A stretch of DNA of 35,415 nucleotides, taken from positions 1-35,415 of the forward strand of contig JAAUOU010000043.1 of NCBI GenBank assembly GCA_012034765.1, read 5' to 3'. This document shows, piece after piece, positions 15,895 to 25,234 of the stretch. The stretch comes from Pleurocapsaceae cyanobacterium CSU_1_1 (lineage in GTDB: Bacteria > Cyanobacteriota > Cyanobacteriia > Cyanobacteriales > Xenococcaceae). The translations under genes and the position numbers were made by a program. Every line of letters begins with the position of its first letter. Position 1 is the stretch's first letter. The notes under the pieces were generated by a model. The model was not told where the DNA came from. It ran no database searches and saw only the letters and a program-made list of their open reading frames with translations.

Positions 15895-16024
15895 AAATTT
15901 CAATTTAATTTGAATCTTGTTGAGCAGTACCGAATCTGTGATGCAAAATAAGCAAAAAAGTTCAGAGAAAAATTAGCTATAAAATAACCAGCAAATCTTC
16001 AAAGATTCCTAAGAGCCACGCAAT

Positions 16025-16584
16025 TTAGGCAGTTAAGTGTTGAAATAAAATTTTGCTGCCAATAAATATCAAAATTAATCCGCCTACAAGTTCTATTTTA
16101 TGACTAAATTTATTGCCAATTCTGTGACCAATAAAAACGCCGATAAAAGATAAACCGAAAGTAATTACTCCAATTAAAGTTGCTGTTAAAGTAATAGAGA
16201 TTTTTAATAAAGACAATCCTAATCCAGCAGCTAAAGCATCAATACTAGTGGCGATCGCTAATACCAAAAGAGTCGATGAATCTAAAGGATTAATTTTTTT
16301 TGCTCATGCTCTGGTTGAAGCGATTCATAGATCATCTTTATGCCAATCAAGCTTAATAAACCAAAGGCAATCCAATGATCTAAGTTGGCGATCAGATCAC
16401 TAAAATTAATTCCTACTGCCCAACCAATTAAAGACATTAGAAATTGAAAAACACCAAAAAACAAAGCGATTTTTAAAGCTTTATTAATTTTGATTCTTTG
16501 TATTAGTAAGCCGCAGGAAAGAGAAACGCTAAATGCATCAGCAGCTAACCCTAAAGCTAAAAAAGTTGTTGATAAAAAGTTCAT
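16025..16584 (-). pseudogene. mntP: MntP-type manganese exporter, split by a frameshift in A8
   Basis: Two frames together make a normal-length (about 186-residue) six-helix MntP protein, which pumps excess Mn2+ out of the cell. The N-terminal part (16282-16584) has LGLAADAFSVSLSCG with the conserved Asp, and the C-terminal part (16025-16267) has VLAIATSIDALAAGLG, the repeated half with its Asp. A run of eight A on the coding strand (16294-16301) separates them: with nine A the frame reads EQKKINPLDSSTLLVLAIA across the join, without a stop. This is one of four such run-length breaks in the window. I see no yybP-ykoY manganese riboswitch in the upstream 170 nt. Function is lost unless slippage restores the frame or the base is a sequencing error. 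Confidence 0.88.
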
Positions 16585-16753
16585 TAACTATAAATTTAGC
16601 ATTACTAAATATTTTAAACTATTGCCTAGTATAGTTCTTTATCTGTTTTTTTATTTATCATATTCATCTCATTTTTAGGCATTGTTTAATCAGAGTTGAA
16701 CTACTAAATAAATGAATGATAATTAATGCTTGATGTGAATTAGTTCCCTTGAA

Positions 16754-17980
16754 CTATCTAGCTTTAATCAACCGTTGAAGATACTGTAAAATTGCTAAAC
16801 CTAATAATATTGAGGCTGCACAGATAAGCCAAAAATAGTTAGTGAATTGCGGATGATCCAAAGCCCAGCCGCCTAATGGAGGACCGATAAAATAGCCGAT
16901 CGCCCAGCATTGAGAATTGATCGAAAAATACACTCCACGCAAGGATTCAGGTGCTAGTTCTGCCACTAAGCCAGAAGCAACAGGGGTATATGTCACCATG
17001 CCTAAAGACATTACGCCTAATGTTAAGCCTGCCCAAATCAAAGTATGATTGGGCATATTGCCCGTTACCCAGACTAAAATAAAGGCTATTCCCCAAATTA
17101 AAAAAGACAAGCTTAATCCTGCAATACGAGTAAAGCGATTGAGTATCCAAGCAACAGGAAGCTGGCAAATCGCCGCCAAGGCAATGTGCCAAGTAAATAA
17201 AGCACTGATAACTTTTTCGGAGAAACCTGTGGTGGAGTCAGCTAGCTGGACAAAGTTTTTTAAATACAAAGGCATAGTGCTTTGTACCTGGGATAAATAA
17301 ATGGTAAATAAAATATTAACCGCCACAAACACCATCAAAGCGCGATCGCGAAAAGCAAAAGACCAGCCATTCTGCTGATGATCCGCCGATAGTGATTTAA
17401 ATTGATAAGTTTCGGCGATCGCAAAATAAATTACGGCAAAAAAGACAGCAAAGGAAATACCGTCAATTACAAACAAAGTTCGATAGTTGCCAGAGTTAGC
17501 AATTAAAACACCACCTAACACCACCCCTAAACTCAAGCCCAAACTATCTGCCAGTCGAGTTACCGCAAACGCCTCATTACGCTGCTGGGGAGTAGTTAAA
17601 TCGATAATTGCTGCTTCGGTAGCTGGCCAATACATCCCTACCCCAAAACCCATCAATAAATTGCCTAATACCAGGGTCGTAAAATTAAACGATAAAGATA
17701 ACACCACGTCTGCCAAAATTGAGATAGCAGCGGAGGCTAATAAAACTTTCCTGCGTCCCCAACGAGGTGAATCTACTCCCTGTCCTGCCAAAAATCTGCC
17801 CACAACACCAGAAATTGAGCCACTCCCCAAAGCGATCCCCACTAGCGTCGATGAAAGTCCCACTTCGTTGACGAAAAAAATTGGCGCGTAAAACAATGTA
17901 AAACCAGTACCAATTTCTGATAACAGTCTGCCTGCTGCCAAAATCCACACCTTGAAACTAAAATTCAATACCTCAGCCAT
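16754..17980 (-). CDS. Major facilitator superfamily transporter
   Basis: This is a 408-residue transporter with about 12 membrane segments, acting in the inner membrane by proton or ion-coupled exchange. Motif A-like sequence after helix 2 reads GQGVDSPRWGRRKVL (about 66-80), and a long central cytoplasmic loop (about 191-210) divides the two six-helix halves. GFGVGMYWPATEAAI and RNEAFAVTRLADSLGLSLG suit the drug/metabolite efflux-like DHA1 group. The substrate is not deducible. It stands alone: 454 nt without a gene precede it. The antisense open frames inside it are shadows of this coding region. Confidence 0.85.
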   Translation of the reverse strand: MAEVLNFSFKVWILAAGRLLSEIGTGFTLFYAPIFFVNEVGLSSTLVGIALGSGSISGVVGRFLAGQGVDSPRWGRRKVLLASAAISILADVVLSLSFNFTTLVLGNLLMGFGVGMYWPATEAAIIDLTTPQQRNEAFAVTRLADSLGLSLGVVLGGVLIANSGNYRTLFVIDGISFAVFFAVIYFAIAETYQFKSLSADHQQNGWSFAFRDRALMVFVAVNILFTIYLSQVQSTMPLYLKNFVQLADSTTGFSEKVISALFTWHIALAAICQLPVAWILNRFTRIAGLSLSFLIWGIAFILVWVTGNMPNHTLIWAGLTLGVMSLGMVTYTPVASGLVAELAPESLRGVYFSINSQCWAIGYFIGPPLGGWALDHPQFTNYFWLICAASILLGLAILQYLQRLIKAR

Positions 17981-18434
17981 AAATTATTGCTTGATTGTTA
18001 TTGATTGGCGATCCGAGGCTAGGCGCAAGCCTAATCGTAATTTTGGTTGAGCCAGGGTCTAAATAATTAAAATATTCAAAATTTTTATCAAATAGCGCTT
18101 AAGTATTTTAAGCTGATCGAGTGTGTTATGCCTCAACTGCAAACCTTGTCATTATAGTTGTTTGAAGTATTTAACTAAAGCTCAGGAATAGGGTTAAATC
18201 TATAGATAGATATGAGGTTAGTACAATTTGAACCATGTTAAATTGTAGAGTATAAATACTTACTTAGGGGAAACCGTAATTCAAAAAAAATAACTGGTTA
18301 ATAGTAGGTCTTATAATTAAGTTGTAATAAATAACGGTTTATTCCCAAAGTTGAGAAAATGTCAGCATTTATCACAGCCAAAAAGCTGTCTGTGGTATAA
18401 CATATCCCTGAATCTTAAATAAAAGAGGACTAAT
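17981..18434 (+). other. Intergenic region upstream of cp12
   Basis: No gene is visible in these 454 nt between divergent genes. Small inverted repeats occur at 18020-18033 (TAGGC, GCAA loop, GCCTA), 18097-18113 (GCTTAA/TTAAGC) and 18373-18394 (CACAG/CTGTG), the last in the probable cp12 leader. AGAGGA at 18424-18429 is the likely cp12 ribosome-binding site. No promoter is clear enough to call. Confidence 0.5.
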
Positions 18435-18659
18435 ATGAGCGATTTACAAGAGCAATTACAAAAAGCCAGAGAAGAAGCAAGACAAGCTTGTGGCGGGGAC
18501 GGAGCAACTTCTGCCGAATGTGCAGTTGCTTGGGATACAGTAGAAGAATTATCTTCCGAAGCATCTCATCAAAAGCAAAAGACTCCAACAAAAAATTCTT
18601 TAGAAGTCTACTGCGATGAAAATCCTGATGCTTTAGAATGTCGCGTCTACGAAGACTAA
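18435..18659 (+). CDS. cp12: CP12, redox-dependent linker of GAPDH and phosphoribulokinase
   Basis: A 74-residue complete CP12. It is an intrinsically disordered protein that, when oxidised in the dark, binds GAPDH and phosphoribulokinase into an inactive complex and so stops the Calvin cycle. Cys19/Cys29 form the N-terminal pair, Cys60/Cys69 the C-terminal pair, and the core AWDTVEEL (32-39) matches the family signature. The C-terminus DALECRVYED is the GAPDH-binding type. Both redox switches are therefore intact. It has a good AGAGGA six bases before the ATG and its own terminator, and so is a single-gene unit. Confidence 0.96.
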   Translation: MSDLQEQLQKAREEARQACGGDGATSAECAVAWDTVEELSSEASHQKQKTPTKNSLEVYCDENPDALECRVYED

Positions 18660-18727
18660 CATTTATCCCAAAGCCTATTGGCGTAAATGTTTAATTTAAA
18701 TGTTCAATTAAATAATTGTTGACCAGG

Positions 18728-18764
18728 AAGATGAGAGTAAATCAAGCTCTCATCTTTATTTTTT
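18728..18764 (+). terminator. Rho-independent terminator of cp12
   Basis: AAGATGAGAG (18728-18737) pairs perfectly with CTCTCATCTT (18747-18756) across a nine-base loop, followed by a T-rich tract. It lies 68 nt after the cp12 stop. Confidence 0.9.
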
Positions 18765-18787
18765 GGGGAGGTTTAACTCCTTTGTCT

Positions 18788-18905
18788 AGTCAACATCTCG
18801 ATTAGAGAGGGCGAAGAAACCTGACCCGAATGCGTCGTCCGTGATAGAAGCCTCCTCTGACGGTCAATCCCAGTCTATAATTCTTCCCATGGACTAGCGT
18901 TGACT
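18788..18905. other. Unidentified G+C-richer element bounded by an inverted repeat
   Basis: AGTCAAC (18788-18794) and GTTGACT (18899-18905) bracket about 118 bp that look richer in G+C than the surrounding intergenic DNA. Inside, TGACC and GGTCA, and CCGT and ACGG, could form alternative stems. The minus strand has a short open frame ending in a basic peptide (GGFYHGRRIRVRFLRPL). It could be a small structured RNA, a mobile-element remnant or a decayed gene; I recognise none of them. Confidence 0.35.
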
Positions 18906-18997
18906 TAGAGCAATTGTTGATGCACTCTTAAAAGACGATTTCAAGCTGTTTAACTGTAAACACCAAAATAGTAGACACAATTTCAACAAGATAAATA

Positions 18998-19591
18998 ATG
19001 GATATTTGGTTTAGACCTTTGGTATGGATGGACTATCGTTTGGGAGTATTGCTAGCGGTAATTCTGCCTTTAGGATTATTAATTTGGGCTTTATTTCAGA
19101 GACAAGAAGCCATGCAAAGATTACTGATCATTTATTGGCGAGTTGCTAGCTTATTAATGATTACGGTTTATCTCTTAATCCCTGGGTGGAAAGTCGGATT
19201 TCTTAGTGGTTTTGCAGCCCGCATTTTAATTGCCATTTCTCTTTGGTTTTGGGTCGATCTCAATGAAGAAATTCGCGACATACCTCAAAATTTTCTTAAG
19301 CTAGTATTTACCTCTTGGCGTTGGGCGATGACTGCCTATTGTACTTTGGGTGCGATCGCTAAATCATTTTTTCTTCCCTGTGGTATATCTAGCAGTACCG
19401 CCAAAACTGCTTTTTGTCAGGTATGGTTAGAAGCGCCTACAGCCTATCGTAACTTTTTCCACAACAAGCCAGGCAATGAAGGATTTTTAGGCTTTATGGG
19501 TTCAGTTGGTTTGGTTATTTACATTATTTATCTAGCATACTTTGTCCTGATTCGTCTTGGCAAACAAGGGCGATCAGCATTGGAACAGTAA
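18998..19591 (+). CDS. DUF3177-family membrane protein
   Basis: A 197-residue protein with about five hydrophobic segments (about 13-31, 40-60, 65-85, 105-128, 167-188). It begins MDIWFRPLVWMDYRLGVLL and has the conserved LLIIYWRVASLLMITVYLLI and ISLWFWVDLNEEIRD, the pattern I associate with DUF3177, found in cyanobacteria. Function is unknown. It lies before a small conserved gene on the same strand, with a 74-nt gap, and the two may be cotranscribed. Confidence 0.82.
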   Translation: MDIWFRPLVWMDYRLGVLLAVILPLGLLIWALFQRQEAMQRLLIIYWRVASLLMITVYLLIPGWKVGFLSGFAARILIAISLWFWVDLNEEIRDIPQNFLKLVFTSWRWAMTAYCTLGAIAKSFFLPCGISSSTAKTAFCQVWLEAPTAYRNFFHNKPGNEGFLGFMGSVGLVIYIIYLAYFVLIRLGKQGRSALEQ

Positions 19592-19665
19592 TTATGATCG
19601 AGAATCAAAAGTTGAGATAGGGGCGATCGCCCATACAAGAATTAATTAAGCTGAAAGCTAGAAAA

Positions 19666-19971
19666 ATGATGCTAAAACCCATTAGCCTACGTCTAGAACA
19701 ATACACTCTCCAGCGAAAACAAGAGGTCTTGATGGTTCACCTGGAGACTGCTGCGGGCGAACCTGATACGGTAGTGATCTTTGCAGGATTTTCTAGTTCT
19801 CTAGTCATGCCGACGGCTTTTGATCCTGATATCCCAGTAATTGCAGCGGATTCCAAGATTCATTCAATCGATCGCCTTGCCAGCCCTTATAATCCTAGCA
19901 ACCCTCAATATCTTGAGTCGGGGTTGAGTTTGCCAGAGATGATTAAGATTCTAGAAACAATGAATCTATAA
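19666..19971 (+). CDS. Small conserved hypothetical protein
   Basis: This 101-residue soluble protein starts MMLKPISLRLEQYTLQRKQE and contains a beta-rich core (EVLMVHLETA, DTVVIFAGFSSSLVMPTAFD). FSSSL and DSKIHSIDRLASPYNPS look conserved. Its style matches small cyanobacterial and plastid proteins, but I cannot name a family. A second ATG at 19669 is the next codon, so the start is not in doubt by more than one residue. No motif suggests a reaction. Confidence 0.7.
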   Translation: MMLKPISLRLEQYTLQRKQEVLMVHLETAAGEPDTVVIFAGFSSSLVMPTAFDPDIPVIAADSKIHSIDRLASPYNPSNPQYLESGLSLPEMIKILETMNL

Positions 19972-20238
19972 TGCAATGCATATTTCAACTGAGATTAAGT
20001 AACTATTAAACAATCTTAACTATCCGTTGACCTTAAGCAGATATACTCAGTAACAGTGTTATTTTACCCAAAATAGCAAAATATCGTTTAACTTATTGGG
20101 TGAATATAGGGAATATTAAGATTGAGTATATATTAAATTTTGTAGTACAATTTTTGCTAATTATAAAACATATTTTCTCAGCAAAAATACTCAATAAATT
20201 TAATTAATCATCAGCATCAGCCGTAGGAGTGTATAGGT

Positions 20239-21648
20239 GTGAATAATTTAGCCAAGACTTTATTTAATACAGGTCAATTGCCACAAACCCCCTTGTTTGG
20301 CACAGATGGAATTAGGGGGAAGGCGGGAGATATTTTAAATGCACCTTTCACCCTACAGCTAGGATATTGGGCTGGAAAAGTTTTAGAACAGGCAGCGAAC
20401 CGTAAAGGTTCAATTATTGTTGGGCAAGATTCACGCAATTCTAGCGATATGTTGGCTGCGGCGATCGCAGCAGGATTGACGACCGCAGGGCTAGAAGTTT
20501 GGAACCTAGGCTTATGCCCCACTCCCTGTGTGGCTAATTTAGCCAGCGACAGTGAAGCAATTGGTGGGATTATGATTTCTGCTAGTCATAATCCGCCACC
20601 AGATAACGGCATTAAGTTTTTTAGCAACAAGGGAACTAAGTTATCTGATTCCTTAACCCAAAAAATCGAGACTCATCTGAGAACTGATGACATGCTCCAG
20701 AGTACTAATTTAGCTTGGGGTAAATCTTATCAGCGCCCCGAATTAGTCCAACAATATGTCCAGTCTTTACAAAAATCTCTGCCGCAAAACACTAATTTTC
20801 AAGGAATGCGTATTGTCCTAGATTTAGCTTGGGGTGCATCGGTGGGGGTTGCTCCAGCAATCTTTCAGCAGTTAGGTGCAGAAGTAATTAGTCTTCATGA
20901 TTTAGCCAATGGCGACCTGATTAACGTTAATTGTGGCTCTACCCATCTAGAATTATTAAAGCAGGGAGTACAAGACTATCATGCCGATCTTGGATTTGCC
21001 TTTGATGGTGATGCAGATCGAGTTATGGCAGTAGACAGCCAGGGAAGAGTAATTGATGGTGATTACATCCTCTATCTTTGGGGTGATTTACTACGTCAGC
21101 GACAACAGCTACCCAATGATTTAATTGTGGCGACGGTAATGGCCAACTTGGGTTTTGAACGAGCTTGGCAAGCCAAGGGAGGCAAAATGGAGCGTACTGC
21201 TGTGGGCGATCGCCATGTTCAAGAAGCCATGTGGCTTACGGGAGCAATGTTGGGAGGAGAACAGTCAGGACATATTCTCTGTCACCACCATGGAGTATCA
21301 GGGGATGGCATTCAAACCGCCCTACACCTGACTTCTTTAGTTAAACAGTCCGAAACTTCTTTAACTGAATTAGTGGATAATAGTTTCCAAACCTATCCCC
21401 AAATTCTGCGTAATGTCATCGTTGAAGATCGCGAACGTCGCAGCAAATGGCAAGAATGCGAACCTATCCAATTGGCGATCGCTCAAGCAGAAGCAGCAAT
21501 GGGTGAACAGGGACGAATTTTAGTTCGGGCTTCAGGAACTGAACCTTTGATCCGCGTTATGGTGGAAGCTGCCGATCAGCAGTTAACTAACTATTGGACA
21601 GATAAGCTGGTGCAGGTAGTGGAACAAAATTTGGTTGCTCAAATCTAG
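20239..21648 (+). CDS. glmM: Phosphoglucosamine mutase GlmM
   Basis: Converts glucosamine-6-phosphate to glucosamine-1-phosphate in the cytoplasm, the step before UDP-GlcNAc for peptidoglycan and lipopolysaccharide. This is a 469-residue alpha-D-phosphohexomutase with the N-terminal [10 protein letters not shown], phospho-acceptor Ser116 in [15 protein letters not shown], metal-binding DGDAD (256-260), sugar-binding GGEQSGH (339-345) and phosphate-binding RASGTEP (430-436). All catalytic sites are present. The start is GTG at 20239, supported by AGGAG at 20226-20230 eight bases upstream. Two hairpins follow the stop. It is a single-gene unit here, not next to glmS or glmU. Confidence 0.96.
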   Translation: MNNLAKTLFNTGQLPQTPLFGTDGIRGKAGDILNAPFTLQLGYWAGKVLEQAANRKGSIIVGQDSRNSSDMLAAAIAAGLTTAGLEVWNLGLCPTPCVANLASDSEAIGGIMISASHNPPPDNGIKFFSNKGTKLSDSLTQKIETHLRTDDMLQSTNLAWGKSYQRPELVQQYVQSLQKSLPQNTNFQGMRIVLDLAWGASVGVAPAIFQQLGAEVISLHDLANGDLINVNCGSTHLELLKQGVQDYHADLGFAFDGDADRVMAVDSQGRVIDGDYILYLWGDLLRQRQQLPNDLIVATVMANLGFERAWQAKGGKMERTAVGDRHVQEAMWLTGAMLGGEQSGHILCHHHGVSGDGIQTALHLTSLVKQSETSLTELVDNSFQTYPQILRNVIVEDRERRSKWQECEPIQLAIAQAEAAMGEQGRILVRASGTEPLIRVMVEAADQQLTNYWTDKLVQVVEQNLVAQI

Positions 21649-21659
21649 CTGCTTAAAAG

Positions 21660-21699
21660 GATTCTTATCTTTTAAGAATCATACAGGCTAAAAGCCTGT
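21660..21699 (+). terminator. Double hairpin after glmM
   Basis: GATTCTTA/TAAGAATC (21660-21680, loop TCTTT) and ACAGGCT/AGCCTGT (21683-21699, loop AAA) are adjacent perfect stems starting 12 nt after the stop. No strong T-run follows, so they may be transcript-end stabilisers rather than a full terminator. Confidence 0.5.
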
Positions 21700-21778
21700 G
21701 TAAGTGTCAAGTTTGTAGTGGAACGTTTTAAACTTGTATAGTAGTCCTGTTTCATCTTCTCGCTACTGTTGATTTGAT

Positions 21779-23140
21779 ATGAATAACGCCAGCAAAAGAT
21801 ACGAGAAAAAATATAACATTGTTACCTTCGGTTGCCAGATGAATAAAGCTGATTCTGAGCGTATGGCTGGCGTGCTAGAACACATGGGTTTTAAAGCTAC
21901 TGACGATCCTAATATAGCCGATTTGGTTCTTTACAATACCTGTACTATTCGTGATAATGCCGAACAAAAAGTCTATTCTTATCTGGGTAAACAAGCAAAA
22001 CGTAAACATCAGCAGCCAGATTTAACTCTAGTCGTGGCTGGATGCGTTGCCCAACAAGAAGGAGAACAGCTCTTGCGTCGTGTCCCTGAATTAGATTTAG
22101 TGATGGGACCTCAACATGCTAACCGCTTAGAAGACTTGTTACAACAGGTTTTTGATGGCAATCAGGTGGTGGCTACTGATCCAATTCAAATTTTTGAGGA
22201 TATTACCAAACCCCGTCGCGATAGTGATGTGACTGCCTGGGTTAATATCATCTATGGTTGCAATGAGCGCTGTAGTTACTGTGTTGTGCCGACTGTACGA
22301 GGAGTAGAACAATCTCGAATTCCTCAAGCGATTAAAGCTGAAATAGAAGGCTTGAGCAGACAAGGATACAAAGAAATTACTCTGTTAGGACAAAACATTG
22401 ATGCCTATGGTCGAGATCTACCAGGCAGCACCCCAGAAGGCAGACATCAACATACGTTAACCGATCTTCTTTACTATATCCATGATATTCCTGGGATTGA
22501 GCGTCTGAGATTTTCCACCAGTCATCCCCGTTATTTTACCGAAAGATTAATTAAAGCTTGTCAAGAATTGCCCAATGTTTGTGAACACTTTCATATTCCC
22601 TTCCAGTCGGGAGATAACGATATTCTTCAGGCGATGAAGCGGGGTTACACCCAGGAAAAATATCGTCGCATTATCAAAACGATTAGGGAATATATGCCTG
22701 ATGCTGCGATTACTGCTGATGCTATTGTTGGTTTTCCTGGTGAAACAGAAGCACAGTTCCAAAATACTTTGAAGTTAGTTGAAGATCTCGAATTCGATCT
22801 AGTTAATACCGCTGCTTATTCACCTCGTCCAGGAACACCTGCTGCTCTGTGGGATAATCAATTAAGTGAAGAAGAGAAAAGCGATCGCCTTCAGCGTTTA
22901 AACCGTCTAGTCTCTGTTACGGCAGAGGCTCGTTCTCAGCGTTACTTGGGGCGAGAAGTAGAGGTGTTAGTGGAAGCGCAAAACACCAAAGTTCCTACTC
23001 AGCTATTAGGAAGAACCAGAACTAATCGTTTAACCTTCTTTCCTGGCAAAATCGAACAATTAAAAGGCAAAACAGTCAAGGTGAAAATTCAGGAAATTCG
23101 TGCCTTTAGCATCACAGGAGAATTAATTGAGTCAAGATAA
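21779..23140 (+). CDS. miaB: tRNA-2-methylthio-N6-dimethylallyladenosine synthase MiaB
   Basis: A radical SAM methylthiotransferase that adds a methylthio group to i6A37 of tRNAs reading UNN codons, improving decoding. It is 453 residues long. The N-terminal domain ligates the auxiliary cluster by Cys19 ([11 protein letters not shown]), Cys55 ([12 protein letters not shown]) and Cys89 (AGCVAQQEG). The radical SAM cluster is held by Cys161, Cys165 and Cys168 ([17 protein letters not shown]). A TRAM domain (about 385-450, [15 protein letters not shown] and [13 protein letters not shown]) binds tRNA. All key residues are present. [12 protein letters not shown] favours MiaB over RimO or MtaB. Confidence 0.95.
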   Translation: MNNASKRYEKKYNIVTFGCQMNKADSERMAGVLEHMGFKATDDPNIADLVLYNTCTIRDNAEQKVYSYLGKQAKRKHQQPDLTLVVAGCVAQQEGEQLLRRVPELDLVMGPQHANRLEDLLQQVFDGNQVVATDPIQIFEDITKPRRDSDVTAWVNIIYGCNERCSYCVVPTVRGVEQSRIPQAIKAEIEGLSRQGYKEITLLGQNIDAYGRDLPGSTPEGRHQHTLTDLLYYIHDIPGIERLRFSTSHPRYFTERLIKACQELPNVCEHFHIPFQSGDNDILQAMKRGYTQEKYRRIIKTIREYMPDAAITADAIVGFPGETEAQFQNTLKLVEDLEFDLVNTAAYSPRPGTPAALWDNQLSEEEKSDRLQRLNRLVSVTAEARSQRYLGREVEVLVEAQNTKVPTQLLGRTRTNRLTFFPGKIEQLKGKTVKVKIQEIRAFSITGELIESR

Positions 23141-23199
23141 GGGCAAGGCAATGTCTTAGTCTTATTCGTACGAAAGTCTAGTAATTAGTAATCAAAACC

Positions 23200-23814
23200 A
23201 TGAGCCAATCAACAATTAGCAACGAACAGCACAAGCAAAAAATGCAGCGTCGCCAAGAGGTGCAACAAAAGCGTCTGGCCCAGAAAACCCAGGAGAAGGG
23301 TTTAATTATTGTCAATACGGGTAATGGGAAAGGGAAAACTACCGCAGCCTTGGGAATGGTTATGCGATCTCTGGGACATGGATATAAAGTGGCAATTGTC
23401 CAATTTATTAAGGGTGCTTGGGAACCTGCGGAAAAAGCCGTACTGAGTAAATGGTCAGATCAGCTAGAGTTTCACGCGATGGGAGAAGGATTTACTTGGG
23501 ATACCCAAGATCGGGAACGGGATATTGAAAAAGCAAACGCTGCTTGGACAACCAGTTTAGAGTATATTATTAATCCTGAATATCGCTTAGTCTTGCTTGA
23601 TGAGGTTAATATCGCTCTCAAGTTAGGGTATTTAGACGTGGAAACGGTAATTGAAGGTTTAGCTCGTAAACCCGAAGATTCCCACGTAATATTGACAGGA
23701 AGAGGCGCTCCAGAGCAGTTAATCGCGATCGCCGATTTGGTCACAGAAATGTCTTTGGTCAAACATCCCTTTCGAGAACAAGGAGTTAAGGCTCAACCAG
23801 GTATCGAATTTTAA
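23200..23814 (+). CDS. cobO: Cob(I)yrinic acid a,c-diamide adenosyltransferase (CobO/BtuR)
   Basis: This 204-residue cytoplasmic enzyme moves the adenosyl group of ATP onto Co(I) corrinoid, making the coenzyme form of B12. A Gln/Lys/Arg-rich start (1-33) precedes IIVNTGNGKGKTTAALGM, a P-loop with GNGKGKTT at 41-48, then VAIVQFIKGAW, LVLLDEVNIAL (a Walker B-like DEVN) and ILTGRGAPEQL. It is the ATP:corrinoid transferase fold of CobA/BtuR type, not PduO. It lies alone between miaB and the MlaE gene; other B12 genes are not in the window. Confidence 0.93.
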   Translation: MSQSTISNEQHKQKMQRRQEVQQKRLAQKTQEKGLIIVNTGNGKGKTTAALGMVMRSLGHGYKVAIVQFIKGAWEPAEKAVLSKWSDQLEFHAMGEGFTWDTQDRERDIEKANAAWTTSLEYIINPEYRLVLLDEVNIALKLGYLDVETVIEGLARKPEDSHVILTGRGAPEQLIAIADLVTEMSLVKHPFREQGVKAQPGIEF

Positions 23815-23865
23815 GCGACTTAAGAATAAATGCTATTTTAGAATTTCTGTTGTTTGGGAATATTA

Positions 23866-23895
23866 TTTTTTAAGCAATATTTTTTTAAGCAATAT
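23866..23895 (+). repeat. 15-bp tandem direct repeat upstream of the MlaE gene
   Basis: TTTTTTAAGCAATAT occurs twice, back to back (23866-23880 and 23881-23895), ending 25 nt before the MlaE start. It may have arisen by slippage or could bind a regulator. No -10 or -35 boxes are obvious around it. Confidence 0.85.
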
Positions 23896-23920
23896 TTTCA
23901 GTCGCGAGATCAATTAATTC

Positions 23921-24712
23921 ATGAGTAGTACAACCTCTAATAAGGGGATTCAAGTTTGGCTAGAACGTTCTATAGAGGCTTTATTTCTAGCAGGGCAAGT
24001 TGTGGTTCACTTATTAAAGGGTAAAATACATCGTCAAAATACGACAGAACAAATGAAGATTGTAGGACCAGATTCTCTGATGATTGCTCTGGTAACAGCA
24101 ACTTTTGTGGGAATGGTATTTACGATTCAGGTTGCCCGTGAATTTCTCAATTTTGGTGCAGTTCAAGCGATTGGGGGAGTTTTGGCTTTGGCTTTGTGTC
24201 GGGAATTAGCCCCCGTTTTGACCGCCGTGGTGCTGGCTGCCAGAGTCGGTTCGGCATTTGCTGCGGAAATTGGCACAATGAAAGTTACCGAGCAAATTGA
24301 TGCTCTTTACGTCTTAAAAAGCGATCCTATTGATTATTTAGTCATTCCTCGTTTGATTGCCTGTTGTTCAATGCTGCCGATTTTGACAATCTTCTCTCTA
24401 ATTATGGGTTTGATTGGGGGAATTTTTGTAGCTGATTTTTTTTATGGTATTTCTCAAGTACTATTTATTGACTCCATCAAGACTTTTTTACAGATTTGGG
24501 ATTTAATTAGCGCACTAATTAAAGCAGTTATGTTTGGTGGCATTATTGCCATTATTGGCTGTAGCTGGGGTTTGACTACTACTGGCGGAGCCAAAGGAGT
24601 TGGGGAATCTACCACCACCGCAGTAGTTATGGCGTTAATTGCGATTTTTATTACTAACTTTTTTCTTTCTTGGATTATGTTCCAAGGTTTAGGTCGTCAG
24701 TTTTTAAATTAG
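23921..24712 (+). CDS. MlaE-family ABC transporter permease (TGD1-like)
   Basis: A 263-residue permease of the lipid-transport ABC family; in bacteria MlaE moves phospholipids between inner and outer membranes, and the plastid homologue TGD1 imports lipids. It has a helical start, about five membrane segments and the family hallmark CRELAPVLTAVVLAARVGSA (93-112), followed by EIGTMKVTEQIDAL. GCSWGLTTTGGAKGVGEST near the end is also typical. Length and motifs are complete. MlaF-like ATPase and MlaD-like substrate-binding genes are not adjacent, as is common in cyanobacteria. Confidence 0.92.
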   Translation: MSSTTSNKGIQVWLERSIEALFLAGQVVVHLLKGKIHRQNTTEQMKIVGPDSLMIALVTATFVGMVFTIQVAREFLNFGAVQAIGGVLALALCRELAPVLTAVVLAARVGSAFAAEIGTMKVTEQIDALYVLKSDPIDYLVIPRLIACCSMLPILTIFSLIMGLIGGIFVADFFYGISQVLFIDSIKTFLQIWDLISALIKAVMFGGIIAIIGCSWGLTTTGGAKGVGESTTTAVVMALIAIFITNFFLSWIMFQGLGRQFLN

Positions 24713-24725
24713 TTACCAATCAGGA

Positions 24726-25148
24726 TTAAGTAGCCATATTTTGCTTGGTTTGTCGCAAATAATTACACCATTTTGCTGCCAATAAAATATCGGTAAAGGG
24801 AATCAGGATCGATTTTTGGTTTTTCAAGTCAAATTCTAGGCTGGGTTTTCCTTTGTTTGGTAGATTTTCTAGATTTACGTCAACAAGGCGATCGCTCACC
24901 AGGAGATTGATCTGATTGACCTCATCTAAAGAGAAAGTTTCTAGCTCGACCATACCCTGGCGGGTAGGCTTTCCCCAGGTAATTTGACCTTCTTTTCTAC
25001 CTAATACGGCGTAGATGTCAAACTTGGCATTATCAAAATCTGTTGCCCAAATTTTGTAGGCTTCTAGCTTGTTATATTCATTCCAGCCACTCCAGGCTAA
25101 CCAGATAAACGCCACCAGTAATGGTAGCCATAATAATCCTCGTTCCAT
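24726..25148 (-). CDS. Conserved membrane-anchored hypothetical protein
   Basis: This is a 140-residue protein with one membrane helix at about 4-20 (GLLWLPLLVAFIWLAWSGW) followed by a soluble beta-rich domain (about 30-130) with ATDFDNAKFDIYAVLG and LVDVNLENLPNKG. Function unknown; no motif recognised. It is convergent with the MlaE gene with a 13-nt gap. A dispersed palindrome sits 25 nt upstream of its start, between it and mnmA. Confidence 0.7.
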   Translation of the reverse strand: MERGLLWLPLLVAFIWLAWSGWNEYNKLEAYKIWATDFDNAKFDIYAVLGRKEGQITWGKPTRQGMVELETFSLDEVNQINLLVSDRLVDVNLENLPNKGKPSLEFDLKNQKSILIPFTDILLAAKWCNYLRQTKQNMAT

Positions 25149-25172
25149 CTAACTACTACCTACTACTCTACT

Positions 25173-25200
25173 GTACGGGCGAACTGCCGTTCGCCCCTAC
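25173..25200. repeat. 28-bp dispersed palindrome (copy 2)
   Basis: GTACGGGCGAAC (25173-25184) pairs with GTTCGCCCCTAC (25189-25200) with one mismatch. The arms match those of the palindrome at 7016-7045; only the centre (TGCC against GGCC) and one arm base differ. It lies between two minus-strand genes and could end or stabilise the mnmA transcript. Confidence 0.85.
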
Positions 25201-25234
25201 CCTATTACCTTCAAGCCAATCGCCTAACCCAATT

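Noticed and set aside
16585-16753. Manganese riboswitch (yybP-ykoY) before mntP
   Set aside because: I looked for its conserved loops and stems and found only A+T-rich DNA.
17487-17891. 134-codon plus-strand frame inside the MFS gene
   Set aside because: It is antisense to a well-supported transporter, and its Pro/Lys/Thr composition reflects the reverse of membrane codons.
18660-18997. tRNA or signal recognition RNA in the gap after cp12
   Set aside because: No T-arm, anticodon stem or conserved SRP tetraloop sequence could be placed; the element is left unidentified.
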